A stretch of 64,000 nt of DNA from Homalodisca vitripennis (GCF_021130785.1 NC_060212.1:149903501-149967500); one strand, 5' to 3'; positions 1-12,599 are shown, counted from the first letter of the stretch. Numbers and translations: made by a program. The notes: a model not told the origin generated them from the sequence alone.

Positions 1-46
1 CAAGTTTATTCTCACCCCCTTAAGCCTCACTTTGCGAAAGTGATGG

Positions 47-240
47 TCATGGCGGGTGCTGCGCTGGTAGAAATGGTCTCCATAAGTATTGCGCCTTTCC
101 TAGCAGTCCAGATGGGACATAATGACCAAAGCTTCTCACGGAAAGCACAAAGCGGATCGCCGCATTCTGAACTGGTTGCATTCTCTGAACGCTCTTTCTC
201 AGGATACTAGTCTGCCGAATGCAGGAGAACAATATTGAAA
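47..240 (-). mobile_element. Non-LTR retrotransposon RT C-terminal fragment (decayed)
   Basis: The minus strand reads a 61-residue open frame containing QRMQPVQNAAIRFVLSV followed by a histidine/proline segment. That LQ-x-VQNAAIRFV-type string is typical of the region just after the RT fingers/palm in jockey- or CR1-like non-LTR retrotransposons. The frame meets a stop near position 47, and the sequence further along the minus strand to position 1 no longer reads as protein. Nothing upstream (240-350) continues the domain, so this is an isolated, inactive fragment. The call rests on recognising one conserved block only. Confidence 0.5.
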
Positions 241-386
241 TGCTGACAGGACCGAAGACTGCATAACTGCTTGACAGAACCTGGTAACATGCTCCTGAAT
301 AGAATGCTACTGGATATCTGATAATTAATCAATCACTCTTCTGTATTTCTGAACACGTGATTTGCTGTACGGGCCATCCGGTACTT

Positions 387-600
387 ATTGGCTGAGAGTT
401 AGTGAAGTAAACTTGAAATTTGACATGAGGCTTAATTTCTAAACAAGGAACATCGAGTTTGATGATGGTGCATGTAATGTGATTGTGGTGTAGCTATGTC
501 ACACGCTCAGTCAGATCGTTAGAGGATTTTTTACATTGGCCTTATGGATAACCACGATAGCAACGAGAATAAAATAGAATAAATGAATTTAAAACGAATT
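387..600 (+). repeat. Dispersed repeat family A, copy 1
   Basis: Shares ordered motifs with copies near 13.2, 16.5, 18.9, 20.0, 33.5 and 42.3 kb: GGCTGAGxGTTAG, ACTTGAAATTT, ATGAGGCTTxATTTCTA, CATCGAGTTTGATGATGGTG, then TTACATTGGxxTTATGGATAACC and an AATAAAT-rich end. No coding capacity is apparent. The copies diverge from one another, so the family is not very young. Confidence 0.6.
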
Positions 601-659
601 CGATATTCGTTGGGTTGGTTGGCAAGACTTTCGTTTCATTCTATCGGGACCTTCTTCTG

Positions 660-1221
660 ACGTAGCCAAGATGTTCTACGGATAGTATATTTTTCTCAAG
701 TTGAATCGATTTTGAGGTACGGGTTGATGTTCTGGGGGTCCATCCACTTGGTAAATTTCATAGAGTATTTGTCCTCCAGAGATGGTGTTTGCGAATCATC
801 TCAGGACGTAGGAGGTTCGAGACTTGTAAACCTCTTTTCGGTGAATTAAAAATACTTACTCTAGCGTGTCTGGTGGGGTACGAGCTTGCTCTTTTGTTAA
901 GGGCAATCCAAAGTTTTTGTAAGCAATGGATACTACCATCAGTATCCGACCAGATCAAGAGAGCTGATATCTGTGGCTGCCATAGTACCAGCGCATTTGA
1001 GAGGGGTCCATACTACTTGGGTGCAAAAGCTTTCAATGCATTATCATTGGATATTAAAAATAAGCACAATTTACGTTTATTTAAACAAAAACTAAAGACA
1101 CACTTTCTTTATAAATGTTGTTACTGTGTAAAAGAATTGTTAGGTTAGATATAGTTCTTAGTATTTAACGTGTAATGTAAATATGTATTTTGCATTTACG
1201 AATATAAATCTTGAATCTTGA
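660..1221 (+). mobile_element. 5'-truncated non-LTR retrotransposon: RT C-terminus plus 3' end
   Basis: Two plus-strand frames together read as the C-terminal end of a jockey/CR1-like reverse transcriptase. The first, about 666-762, contains ESILRYGLMFWGS. After a one-base shift near 763 the second gives VFVLQRWCLRIISG, CKPLFGELKILTL and KAFNALSLDIKN, ending at a TAG at 1146-1148. The order (YGxxFWG, LQ-RxxRIISG, CxPLFxxLxILTL, FNxLxxxIK, short basic tail) is the usual one for these proteins. The 3' end has a repeated AATCTTGAATCTTGAA terminus of the sort many CR1/jockey elements carry. The frameshift and missing 5' portion make it inactive. Confidence 0.8.
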
Positions 1222-2045
1222 ACCTTCGATAAACGGTGTATCAGTTTTAATTGTATAGGGACGAGCTTTAGCAAACCCTATAAATCAGGCTGATATCTCG
1301 AGAGTGCATTGAGCTGTAACTGTGAAATGTTGTATATTTTGCTTAGCTATCACAAAGGATTCATACAAAAGACCTCTTCTGTCTGTCTGTCTATCTGCCT
1401 GTGTGTGTGTTTTCCACTGGATAATTAAAGAACAAATAGAGCAACAGACTTGAACGAAGCTTGTTTCGCGACTCGCAGTGTGGCATACACTTTACCATGC
1501 TTGAAAGTATTGGTTGAAAGTAAGTTTCCTACCACCATATAAAAATGGTTATAGTGAAATTGCGCTAAACTTCAGAATGCGATTTCGTTCACTGAAACAA
1601 GTGAAATTTATGTGTCCTAAAGTACTTGACTTTCCTTTATCTCTCTTCATGGGTTTTCTACTTACAGATTCATAACTCATTAACATTTTGTCTCAAGATT
1701 TGTAATTTTTAATTGTATAAAGAAATGGACTTAGAGTTAGTAGAGAAAGCTGTTTTAAAATGGCGACTCTAAAATATTTTACATCAATTTATCAACTTTG
1801 TGTAATTAAATCAAGTATTTTATTTATTTAGCTCTAGGCCTAATTAAGGCCGATAAGCATACAAAGTAACGACAATATAACTCAAAACTTTTACGTATTA
1901 CAAATGTTTGAGGTACAAAATACCTTCAGACAGATACATAAATATTTCTGAAAATATGTTTGTAGCAATTGTTTTACTTACACTATTTTGCGCTAAAGAA
2001 TGACATCCTGATGTTCAATAATACGAAAACATTCGGTTTATTGCA
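1222..2045. other. AT-rich DNA without a recognisable gene
   Basis: A CTGT-rich simple stretch lies at 1378-1412 near weak family A-like motifs (GATATCTCGAGA). Around 1815-1870 the minus strand resembles a retrotransposon 3' end (AATAAATAAAATACTT), but no coding remnant accompanies it. Nothing else was seen. Confidence 0.5.
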
Positions 2046-2289
2046 ATGATTCATAACTTTTGCCATCCTTTGAAACATTACTCAATAAACGTGTGCAATA
2101 AGCAATATAAAGGATGGACACTAAACAGTAGTATATTAGTAAAGAATAACAAATTATTACACAGTATTAATTACTATAACAGTATTAACTGTTCTACGAC
2201 TGATTGCGGGAACTTCCGTGATTCTACGTTTCTTGTGACATTGAATAGAACGCGACGAATAAAACGGAACGCCACGGATCTGAGAACGC

Positions 2290-2740
2290 CGATTGAACTA
2301 CCAACGAGAGAGCAAGGGATCAAAGCACTCTTTCGGAACCAAAATGTGGTTTTAATAAGTGCTCTGGCCGTAACGACTGGACGGACAGGGCTGTGTAGCA
2401 GACTGAGTGTAATTCATGCGCATGCAAAGTATGGGAGCGAATGACCAGCGCTAGAGCTAGGTTGGACTAAGAACTGAGCAGCGGCGGCCGCGGCCTTGGC
2501 CACGTGAGAACCCCCAATTGAGCGGCGGAGGGGCGTTGACCGGCTGTAATGAGTAAAAAACAATGTTCTCTCACCCCCCCCCCCCCCCACACCGATTCAT
2601 GGCTGTGGCACGAGCGTAATTGTACCATCATGGCCGGAGAGGGGGAGGGGGAAGTGATCACGAAGTAATAGACAGTAGTAATTGCAGTGGACACATGGAA
2701 TATACGACTTGACGGACATTTTCTTTTGAACCGCAAGTAT
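2290..2740. promoter_or_regulatory. CpG-rich patch with CATGCGCATGCAAA; possible regulatory element
   Basis: This is one of the few GC/CpG-rich stretches in an AT-rich setting. It includes GCGGCGGCCGCGGCC (2481-2496), an E-box CACGTG near 2501, a CATGCGCATGCAAA motif at 2415-2428 that resembles an NRF-1/ewg-type palindrome next to an octamer-like ATGCAAA, and a 15-base C run at 2574-2588. Open frames exist on both strands here (2046-2444 plus, 2467-2736 minus) but neither resembles a known protein, and base composition alone can keep them open. Promoter, enhancer or old exon are all possible. Confidence 0.25.
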
Positions 2741-2754
2741 TACATCTACAAGGA

Positions 2755-3660
<906 letters not shown>

Positions 3661-4250
3661 CTTCAAACAATAAAATTGTCTTATAAATGGAACTTGTACT
3701 CAGAAAATTCAACTAGTAATTGCCGAATTAAGTGTTTAGTAACATTATATTTTATGGCATAAATGACACCGTATATATTTTCCGTCTTATGCATGTCAAT
3801 ACTGGCTGGATATTTCGAAGTTGTAACTGATCCAACTTTTAAGTATTGTGAGGTAAAGTTGATAAAGCTAAAGAATGCGTGACTTATTTACACCAACTGT
3901 TATTCTTATTTCAATATATCAGTTTCAAGTAGACCTCTAATGCACACATTTAATAAATATACTATAAACAATATTATACAATAACATAGAATTAATACTA
4001 ATGAACCACTATAAACTATTATTCTTAACCGATTGCGAACAAATTTGATATCGAAAGAAGTCTCTAGCACATATCCAATGCCGTAATGATTGTGAATTGT
4101 TTATCGGAGGTAATATAAAGGTCCAATGAAAAGTTTCATTTTTTTAAATTAAATATGCCCAGAACAAATCTGTAAGCCAATTCCTTTGAGCAAAGACTCG
4201 GCAGTTTTATTACACATACTATTGATTTAAATAATTTGGAATGGTATGAT
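3661..4250. other. AT-rich unique DNA
   Basis: No gene, repeat or RNA motif recognised. All frames are short. Confidence 0.5.
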
Positions 4251-4465
4251 TACTTAACAGCTATAACTTAACCTTTTTATACAAGTATACAGCAAACATA
4301 TAGTGCTTCAAAACGCACTACATTTTGCACAACTATGTAGATAATCCAAAATGCTTCAAAATAGTATATGTTAGAGATGTAGCCTTGAAAAGTGTTTTAT
4401 AAATATGTATAATACAATATAAATAAACCTTTCAACACTTTTTGTAAACTTTTATTTTTGTTACT

Positions 4466-4510
4466 ATGTACACTTCGAAATCTGTGATTTCATCTTCAGG
4501 TACTAAGGTT
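4466..4510 (-). ncRNA. Hammerhead-like motif of the Penelope-like element
   Basis: On the minus strand this reads CTGAAGAT, then a perfect 6-bp stem GAAATC-ACA-GATTTC, then GAAGTGTAC, just inside the left inner arm. Penelope-like terminal repeats are known to carry hammerhead ribozyme motifs whose core is CTGATGA, a stem, then GAAA. Here the core has CTGAAGA and GAAG, so self-cleavage is doubtful. The placement and shape support descent from that motif. Confidence 0.4.
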
Positions 4511-4602
4511 AAGTTATGAAAATAAATAATTAAAACCAATTTGTCATGTGTTTTTTTCACTACCTTGGTGGCTAAATTTGTTGTATTTAATTTTATGTGT
4601 GA

Positions 4603-4905
4603 TCAATGTATATTGTTTGAAAGTCTATCGAATAATACATTTTTTGTTAGAAAATCTTTGTCATTTAATAATATATTATGATTAATTTTGGTAGATAATA
4701 AGCGACTTTTTTTGCTTGTGTGTAAAATTTCAAGATTGTTTTCGATGTTAGTGTATGTATGGCCGGTGTTATTTAAATGGTCTGCATATTTTGAATTTGA
4801 CGATGTTTTCAATGCTTTTATGTGTTCATTAAATCTAATTTTGAAGGATCGGCCGGTTTGTATGTATCGGCCGAAATGTACATAGTAACAAAAATAAAAG
4901 TTTAC
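4603..4905 (-). pseudogene. Penelope-like GIY-YIG endonuclease C-terminal remnant
   Basis: The minus-strand frame contains YIQTGRSFKIRFNEHIKAL and later KYADHLNNTGHTYTNIENN, ending at a stop at 4603-4605. The order (YIG-Q-TGRSFxxRxxEH, then SxxAxHLxxxxH, then a terminal tail) is that of the GIY-YIG endonuclease of Penelope-like retroelements. The normal YIGQTGR has lost its second glycine, the N-terminal GIY strand is absent, and the frame runs straight into the inverted arm at about 4872. It cannot be active. No reverse transcriptase domain remains in the window. Confidence 0.75.
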
Positions 4906-5084
4906 AAAAAGTGTTAAAAGGTTTATTTATATTGTATTATACAAAATAGTATAGTTTACATTTTTTGGAAATACTATAAAATTATTAACATTTCAGCCAT
5001 CACATAATCGTCACGAGAATGACTGTTTGTAGATTAACTTTCAATCCGATTATCCATGTTATATTTATATTATATCCACTCTGT

Positions 5085-5205
5085 ATGTTCACAGGGCATC
5101 TCAAGAAAGAAACGTGCTTTAGACTTTAAATTTTGAATGCAGTCTTAGAGATGCCTGTTACGCGATACGTTGTGTAGCGTACTCCTACCTTGCATAAGAG
5201 AAGGA
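5085..5205 (+). repeat. Dispersed repeat family A, 3' segment
   Basis: TTTAAATTTTGAATGCAGTCT and GTAGCGTACTCCTACCTTG match the end of the 42 kb family A copy (around 42715-42775). It lies within the right arm of the Penelope-like element and is followed by (TA)n, so it probably inserted into that element. Confidence 0.45.
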
Positions 5206-5214
5206 GATCTTATC

Positions 5215-5216
<2 letters not shown>

Positions 5217-5266
<50 letters not shown>
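5217..5266. repeat. (TA)n microsatellite
   Basis: About 50 bp of uninterrupted TA between a family A segment and the right outer arm of the Penelope-like element. Confidence 0.97.
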
Positions 5267-5273
<7 letters not shown>

Positions 5274-5392
5274 CTATACTATTTTGGAACATTTTGGATT
5301 ATCAATATAGTTGTAAAAATTGTAGTGCATTTTGTAACACTATATGTTTACTGTATACCTCGATAAAAAGGTTGGGTTATAGTTGTTAAGTA

Positions 5393-7870
5393 TATTGGAA
5401 CATTATTGTGATGTAGCACTGAATATTTGACAAACCACCTTAGTGCATGTCACATTAAGATCTACGAAATCCAATTCTACGGAAAGAATACGTTTAATTA
5501 GAACGTCATCTCTAGATTACGTTGTATTCGTCATTTTTGCCAGGGACAATTCACGGTATAGCTGTATAGCTGAATGGCTCCTAGTTTAGCGACAAATAAA
5601 ATATAATTCTGCGAAATAAAAGCTAAGAACTGGAAATTGAGTAAATCCGTTAGTTGTTAATTTTCAATGCAATAAGGAAAGTACGAGATCGATCTAGTCT
5701 GGCCGACCCGCAAACCGGGGGAATCGTCCACTTCACTTAAGTAATTCTTACTCATTACAAAAAAGACCATTGCACTGGCAACTTTGTTGTGTGTTTATTA
5801 AACCGCGATCACGCCTCTCTTGTTCACTTTAAAAAGGGAAAAGCTGCTAAGATGCAAGTGGCTAACTTAACAGTTAATAAGTGTCGAAAAACGTATTTAG
5901 TCAGATAGGAATCAGTTGGTCTTGGAATCTCAAAAATTCCGAAAATCCTCTCATGAGAGTCGTTGTTTTTTTTGCAAAAGATCTACGAAATCTACAAAAA
6001 CGTTCGAATACGCTGCTTTTAAAAAAACCACATTACTACTGGTTCAGAAGTAACACGGTCTTCCCCTACTGGACGTCTGGAGTCCAGGAGGGACTGAGAC
6101 AATGTCTGGACCGTACCCAGAACCGGGTAACCGGGTCAAGGTATCCACTTACCCAACTCCATCATGGGCGGGCGCATACCACCGGTAGGTTACCTAGCTT
6201 CACACACTGCTTGGACATCTGGGTTACAATTACAACACAACGGCAATAATCTTCCTGGCGAATTCCACGTGGTCACGACTTCGGAACAACTTCAGCTGGA
6301 GAAACAATCGTTTTCAGGCAATCTCAACTTTTGTTTTCGATTTTGGTGTCGTATTAATATTACCTATTTAAAGATTGGTTGAAATCAAACGCCACAATTG
6401 CACAGCGTTTGAAGAGCTTTTGAAGTAAGCTCTACAACTTTCATTCCATCTCGCCATCTACGCATTTGAATCAACTTGAGTTCAAAAGTGATTTCTCAAT
6501 TCATTATAAATTCTCATATTTGAATCAGATTTCTGACCTTCCTAGCATGGGTTCTGGGATCAACAGAAGCTCAAGATATATACATGAGTGTTGAGAATAT
6601 AATTCAACTTCAGCTAAATTCACATTACAAATAAGCAATTCGAAACCAACCAACCCAAGTAGCATTAATTTTAATGTCTTCATGGTGTGAAGAACTTGTT
6701 ATCCGGCTACCCATAAGACTTTTGAACAATATTCGCTAAAGCCTAATAAGTGTTTATGAATGGCGATGTTTAGAGTTTCAGAAATAAAATTAAGTAATCT
6801 GTTGCCCAAGGGAAACTCTATTTTGCGAGTCAACCTGGTATGCTGAGTGATATACGGCCTAGCCCACGTGTTGATAAATCTACCTACTGTACCGTCCTTA
6901 TGTCTGCAGCTATCTAATTTACAGTGAGTGTTACGTGTCGCACACAGCGAAGTGCACACGTCTTCGCTGTTACGTCATTACGCGATTAGACTGTTATACA
7001 CTTTAATTCGTATAGGAACTGTTGCACAAGCGATATCCTTTGGGGCGACAAGACCATGAACGGTAAAACGCAATTTTAACAACCAAATCTATCGATAAAT
7101 TAAATACGGGCGTACTGTGTGTTTTACGGCCTCTTTATAGTTACAGAACAATAGACGACGTCTTACCATCAAAATAGTAATTGCTAGCTCAGCTACCTCT
7201 TACGACTCCAGATTATTTATTGGCAGCTAGAAACAATAAGGTTTAATTAAAATATTATGTAACGTTTTTGTTAATGGTAAACACTACACTTTAACTATTA
7301 CAGCGATAAACCGAAAACGAGCAAATAATTGTCTTCTAAATAATAATTCTGTACCTTGGATCACAAAGTATTTCTTTAGCCTAAAAAAGTCGTTCAGGTT
7401 AACTTAATGAGGATAAAGCATTGGGACCTCATAAGATTGAGGTGGTGCATTCAATTTTGGGGTTGATACATATGTTTTATGTTGGATTCATGCTCCTGAG
7501 CACATAAGAAGTAGAAATATCACTTCACTTGAAATTACACGCATTTAAAACAATAGATTTAGGTCGTTTTGTAACCTGAACCAAAAACGCATACATAAAG
7601 AACAAGAATGTGACATTTTTACAGTATGTACATGATTGTGTACATTCAATCAATTAAAGGCGACTATAGCTTCAGCCTTCAGGGATTGATTTGTTTTTTT
7701 ATATTTATTTACGAATTAAGGAAATTATATTTTTTTAAGTCCGATTCCAAAGTCCGCATCTAATGATCGCATAAGGCAAAAATATTATATTATTATTTAC
7801 AAAATAGAACCCATCCTTATATCAATTTCTTTCTTAGTATTTGGATTTTTCATTGTTTTTTTAAATCACA
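5393..7870. other. No recognisable gene; a GC-richer patch at 6040-6250
   Basis: Mostly AT-rich unique sequence. The patch at 6040-6250 has an open frame on the plus strand (5881-6249, 122 codons), but the translation resembles nothing I know and its first 50 residues lie in AT-rich filler. A minus frame at 6699-6959 is also unassignable. Confidence 0.4.
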
Positions 7871-7874
7871 CCAT

Positions 7875-7920
7875 GTTGGGACTCCACTCTGTGTATATAT
7901 ATATAACACTCAGGAGTCCC
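7875..7920. repeat. Short hairpin-forming inverted repeat
   Basis: GGGACTCC (about 7875-7882) pairs with GGAGTCCC (about 7913-7920), and inside it GTGT pairs with ACAC around a TATATATATA loop. At about 46 nt it is shorter than an ordinary microRNA precursor. Confidence 0.4.
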
Positions 7921-10460
7921 CTTCTCTTGTAAGTATAATTACCAGGATTATCGAGTTAACATTTCTACCAATTAAGAACTGATTCAGAGCCACAGTCCAG
8001 CACAATCTTACAATCAGCAGAAAAAGAAAGTTTATCTTACTGATTAGCTTTCGATTAGATACTAACTCACAAACGCGCTGCTGATTAGTGGCTTGATATA
8101 GCCTTACCTCTTTTACAACAAATTTAGCACATAATATTTAGCTTACGTCATGGAGAATACATTTATACCAATGAAACACTAATACGATTTGAGCTGAAAC
8201 TGCAGTAAAACTCGCAACAATAACAAAGAAGATTATTGATGGCATTGTCCGATTGGTTTGAATATGGGAATGATCTGATTGATACATAATAACCTGAACA
8301 ATGGTTTTGTTAAACCAGATTCGTTCGAAAACATGTCACTGCTGTTTTGATATAAATAACACGAGGCTGCTAAGCATACAAATTATACGCTGAAATACCC
8401 TTACATATATTCTCATTTAAATTACATGTATAAATAAGTCATAATCAGTCTATTTTGTAAGCTGTTCAACAGTGATTCTCTGTTGTAGCAATTTGGATGT
8501 GTCAATTCGACCTGTCCAGAAAAAAATCGTGAATACAGAGAAAATAAAACAGTTACATCACAGAAGTGCAACACGGTTCGTGACTCCAAAATAATTAAGA
8601 GGGCATTAAGGATGCAATGATGGAATTGCAATCACAAATTATGCAAAGCTGCATAGCGGTCGCCATAGTTTCTTTGCATTACGTGAACATGTGAGAAAGG
8701 AAATTCTACTCGTACGAAACGAGTTATTTATTTACTCCACAGACAAAAAAGATATTGATCTCAAACTGTACTGAACACAAAGTTGATAAATCCGCACAAC
8801 CTATTGGTTTGAGTAGGACTAGCTTTCGATTGAAAGGGAAATCGTACAGAACGTACAGCACTGATGTTGACGACGATAAAATCCCAATCCCATGGAACCC
8901 ACTCACCTTTTAGAATTGAGTCACATCGACTCCTACGGGCCTCTTGAAACTCACGTGTCCACACTCGGTGCCAGATAAGTACCATAAGGGAGGACCGGTC
9001 ACACCTACCACGTGACCGAACCGGTTCAAGGTTTCTGGTTCAATTGTCTGACTGTCACTGTAACACCTCAATACATAAGTGATGTCTGCATGCATGTGAC
9101 TTATTCACAATGACATAACATGCAAACACCATGCAAAATCATGTTAGTTGACGCAAGACCCAAAACTCAGATTACGAAGTGTGACATAATCTCAAGATAA
9201 TACAGGTTCATATACTACTTTAACCAGAGCAATTTTGTACCAGTGCAGGGTCTCTTGGTAGTGGGCAGAGCAAACCTAGCAGGGAACGTCATATTCCACA
9301 AAATTCCTAATTTCGATAAGAAAAATTCTAGTTAGTCAATAGAACTCTTCCAGATATCGCTTTCTTTCGGTGCAGCTTTTCACGTAAAATCAAGAGTGAA
9401 GATATTGCCTATAGTAAAGTCGAAGAGTTTCCGGGAGCATCACAAAGGACTTCTTGGCTTTCAGTGGCTACTTCATGTGTGATGGCAATTATCGACGCCT
9501 ACTGGTCACAGTCCATTCTCTGGGCGATTTTGTACGGCGAATGTTGTGTGATGATTATCTCTCATTTCTCCTTCCCACATTCAGCTGGAGAGGACGGTGT
9601 AGTTTTATCATCTTTGCTCGAGTCGCAGGCAAACAGGTCTGTCAGTTAGCTTGTGAGGAATTAGGGAAAGTATAATTTTATTTTATGTCCACGCACTATC
9701 CAATTTCGTATATTTCCAATCAACCTGGAGATCAAACGAATCTTCGTATCTAAGATCATCTTCCTTAGTCCTTAGTTCCTAGTCCTCTATGGCCCTTGTT
9801 TAAACTCTAGGGCAATTCAGTCGTAAATCAATCATATCTTGATACAGGACTATTTTTTGTAAATAGCTCCGAAACACTCGTGTACGACCCCGTAAGTATT
9901 CGCCATCCATGGGACATTCTTCTTCTGCGTTGTCGTACTTATCGTAAATCAGTAAAAAGCCATAACAATAGTGACATAAATGAGAAACCGCTGCTTGGAT
10001 GGATCAGGTCCCGCAATGAAATTTATAACACACCTGAAATAAGCAATTATTCTACCGCCTAATCTACCGCACCATTATAATATACAATTACAACTGGGTA
10101 AAACCGCTAATTCCATGACGCTATTGTTGTTGAAGAATCCAAATTTTATTTCACTCACAGAAAATAATACCCTTAAGACACTCCGTCAAAACTTTTCTGA
10201 CCGAGACTTTTCTTACGTGAGATATTTTAAGAAGAACTTATAAACAACTAGACCAGTGTACAGATTTTAGATGTTCTGCGTTTCCCTAGAATTGTCACGC
10301 CCCATAGTAGTAATACTCATCGGATCATTGATATACACCACCCTCTCTTTCTGGACGAAATTGCTTTGTTTTTGTTCCACTGAGAGTTCACTTCGCTTTC
10401 CTGGGGAAAATGTAAAGCACAAATCTCCTTTACGTTAGATCCTACAAACGGTCGTGGAAT
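7921..10460. other. No recognisable gene
   Basis: Mixed AT-rich sequence. The region 8740-9100 has three overlapping minus-strand frames of 60-74 codons, and 9454-9675 has overlapping plus frames. None shows a domain, a plausible splice context or a familiar motif. Confidence 0.4.
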
Positions 10461-10503
10461 AACCTAACCTAACCTAACTCAACCTGACCGCGACCGCGAC
10501 CGC
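10461..10503. repeat. Short CCTAA repeat followed by GACCGC repeat
   Basis: Three perfect CCTAA units plus a CTCAA variant (10461-10484), the complement of the TTAGG telomere motif of many insects, followed by three CGACCG-type units. It is too short to be a telomere and is best called an interstitial motif. Confidence 0.6.
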
Positions 10504-11735
10504 ATTCAGTTCAAGGCCAGTGCTCGATTCTTCCCACGAAATGCTCTAATGGTCACTCATCAACTTTTATACCATTCCCGCCTACCGATCGTATTTAGTA
10601 CTGTGCTATAGACACGCTGGCCTACGCCTCCCTCGATTGTTGCTTGAGATTTAGCCTTTGTTCTTTATCAAAGTGACGCTAACCTTCCCATTGTGGAATT
10701 TAAAATATGTTCCAACAATACAGAGCATAGACTAAGAGAAAGGATAAAGTCGGGAATGATCAGTAGTTGGGAAGAAACTTCAACCGTCCAATTCATCATT
10801 TTCGTGAGATTCCATAACGCTCACGGTAATGCCAAGTTCGATTTTTGCATCAGGCATGAGAATACCACCGAATTATACTATAGTGAGAATGGACAGACTG
10901 AAAGCATTATTAAATAACACTACCAAACTAACTCACTAACTTTAACCCTCACAGAGGGTGCTTGTACACCCTCGTGTATTATATTAACAAACATCGAATC
11001 AAAACAAATATTAGTATAATTAATAACAAATAAAACCCTATTTAAAACATTTTTCATACATGTGTTTCGGCATTCAGCCCAGTGTACATTATACTCGTGT
11101 AAAAAAAAATACATTTTTTTAGTTTCTATTTATTATACTAATATAAAGATAGCCCTATAATGTGGAGTTAATAACATAACATAACAAATATAATTAATTT
11201 ATGAACAAACACTCCAATAATCAAGAAATTTTATTTGTTTGAGGATTTTCGTGTTAGACTTCACTATTGATTATGGCTCATATTACCGAATTATAGGCAT
11301 ATGTCAGTATGTGTTGTAATTCGTTTATCCTCTCATACTAATTAAATCTAGAATAAATAAACAAAATGTTGATTGTACATATGATGAACATATCATTAAA
11401 TATGAATAGAATTATGTTGGAACCAGTTTACTAATAGTGAGTGCTTTGTGAAATTGGATGTGATTAAAAACGTATTGAAACTACATTGCTTTAAAGGGAA
11501 TGAAAACAACTCACCACGCTTTTATTGCTCGTATTTCTCGTCTGATGGTATATTTTCTTGAGATGCTGAGAAATACCAATAAATTATTTATTAAACCCAA
11601 CGATAGATTGCAGCACGTGCCTTGGGTTCTGACCTTTATCGGTGAATTTTATCACAGACTCAATCATTCAATCAGATTGTCAAAGAGTACTCAATTTCAA
11701 GAATTCTCCGTTTAAGTTATACATTGGCACGACCT
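10504..11735. other. AT-rich unique DNA
   Basis: No gene recognised. Frames at 10693-10917 (plus), 10920-11114 (minus) and 11500-11715 (plus) have no known relatives that I can name. Confidence 0.4.
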
Positions 11736-12500
11736 GCAGTTGGAATTGGAATATTGCGATACTTCTTTATTAGCAAGGTCTTAGATTTTGCAGCTTTAAT
11801 TTAAGATTTATTACAGTTGGGAATTGGAATTGGAATAATATGATATTTTAGTAGTACTTTACATGGTTTTGCAGCTGTAATTTCCGACTCATTACTTTTG
11901 GGAAATGGAATTAAAACAATGTGACAATTCTTTAGTAGTGATGTATATGATTTTTAAGGTGTAATTTACGATTCACTCACTACTGTTGGGAATTGGAATT
12001 GGAATAATATGATACTTTAGTAGTACTTTACATGGTTTTGCAGCTGTAATTTACGACTCATTACTTTTGGGAAATGGAATTAAAACAATGTGACAATTCT
12101 TTAGTAGTAATGTATATGATTTTTAAGGTGTAATTTACGATTCACTCACTACTGTTGGGAATTGGAATTGGAATAATATGATACTTTAGTAGTACTTTAC
12201 ATGGTTTTGCAGCTGTAATTTACGACTCATTACTTTTGGGAAATGGAATTAAAACAATGTGACAATTCTTTAGTAGTAATGTATATGATTTTAAGGTGTA
12301 ATTTACGATTCACTCACTACTGTTGGGAATTGGAATTGGAATAATATGATACTTTAGTAGTACTTTACATGGTTTTGCAGCTGTAATTTACGACTCATTA
12401 CTTTTGGGAAATGGAATTAAAACAATGTGACAATTCTTTAGTAGTAATGTATATGATTTTTAAGGTGTAATTTACGATTCACTACTATTGGGAATTGGAA
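11736..12500. repeat. Satellite array, about 168-bp dimeric unit
   Basis: Unit starts (GTTGGGAATTGGAATTGG) fall near 11816, 11985, 12154 and 12322, giving a 168-169 bp period and about four copies, with degenerate half-units at both ends. Each unit is two related halves of about 84 bp: type A has GGAATTGGAATTGGAATAAT and TTTTGCAGCTGTAATTTACG; type B has GGAAATGGAATTAAAACAAT and TTTTTAAGGTGTAATTTACG. Copies are near-identical, implying recent amplification. Confidence 0.95.
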
Positions 12501-12511
12501 TAGTGTGACAT

Positions 12512-12570
12512 TTCTTTAGTAGTACTATACGAGTAGTACTATACTATAGTAGTACTATACTATACTCGTA
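12512..12570. repeat. AGTAGTACTATA short palindromic repeats
   Basis: Several overlapping copies of TAGTAGTACTATA and its near-complement at the downstream edge of the satellite array. It likely grew from the TTTAGTAGTACTTTA segment in the satellite monomer. Confidence 0.6.
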
Positions 12571-12599
12571 TATGATTTTGCATACGATTCATCATTATT

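Larger units (their letters stand above)
4251..5392 (-). mobile_element. Penelope-like element fragment in a nested inverted repeat
   Basis: Two pairs of inverted arms surround a minus-strand coding remnant. The outer arms are 4251-4376 and 5268-5392 (for example CAGxAAACATATAGTG on the left against its complement on the right). The inner arms, 4407-4477 and 4872-4942, are nearly identical over about 70 bp. The centre encodes a GIY-YIG-like remnant (see 4603-4905). The right side is interrupted at 4959-5267 by foreign DNA that includes a family A segment and a (TA)n tract. Penelope-like elements are known for unusual terminal repeats, sometimes in inverted orientation, which fits. I infer a 5'-truncated copy with terminal repeats inverted relative to each other. 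Confidence 0.7.

Noticed and set aside
10461..10484. Telomere or chromosome end
   Set aside because: Only about 24 bp of the motif and ordinary sequence continues on both sides.
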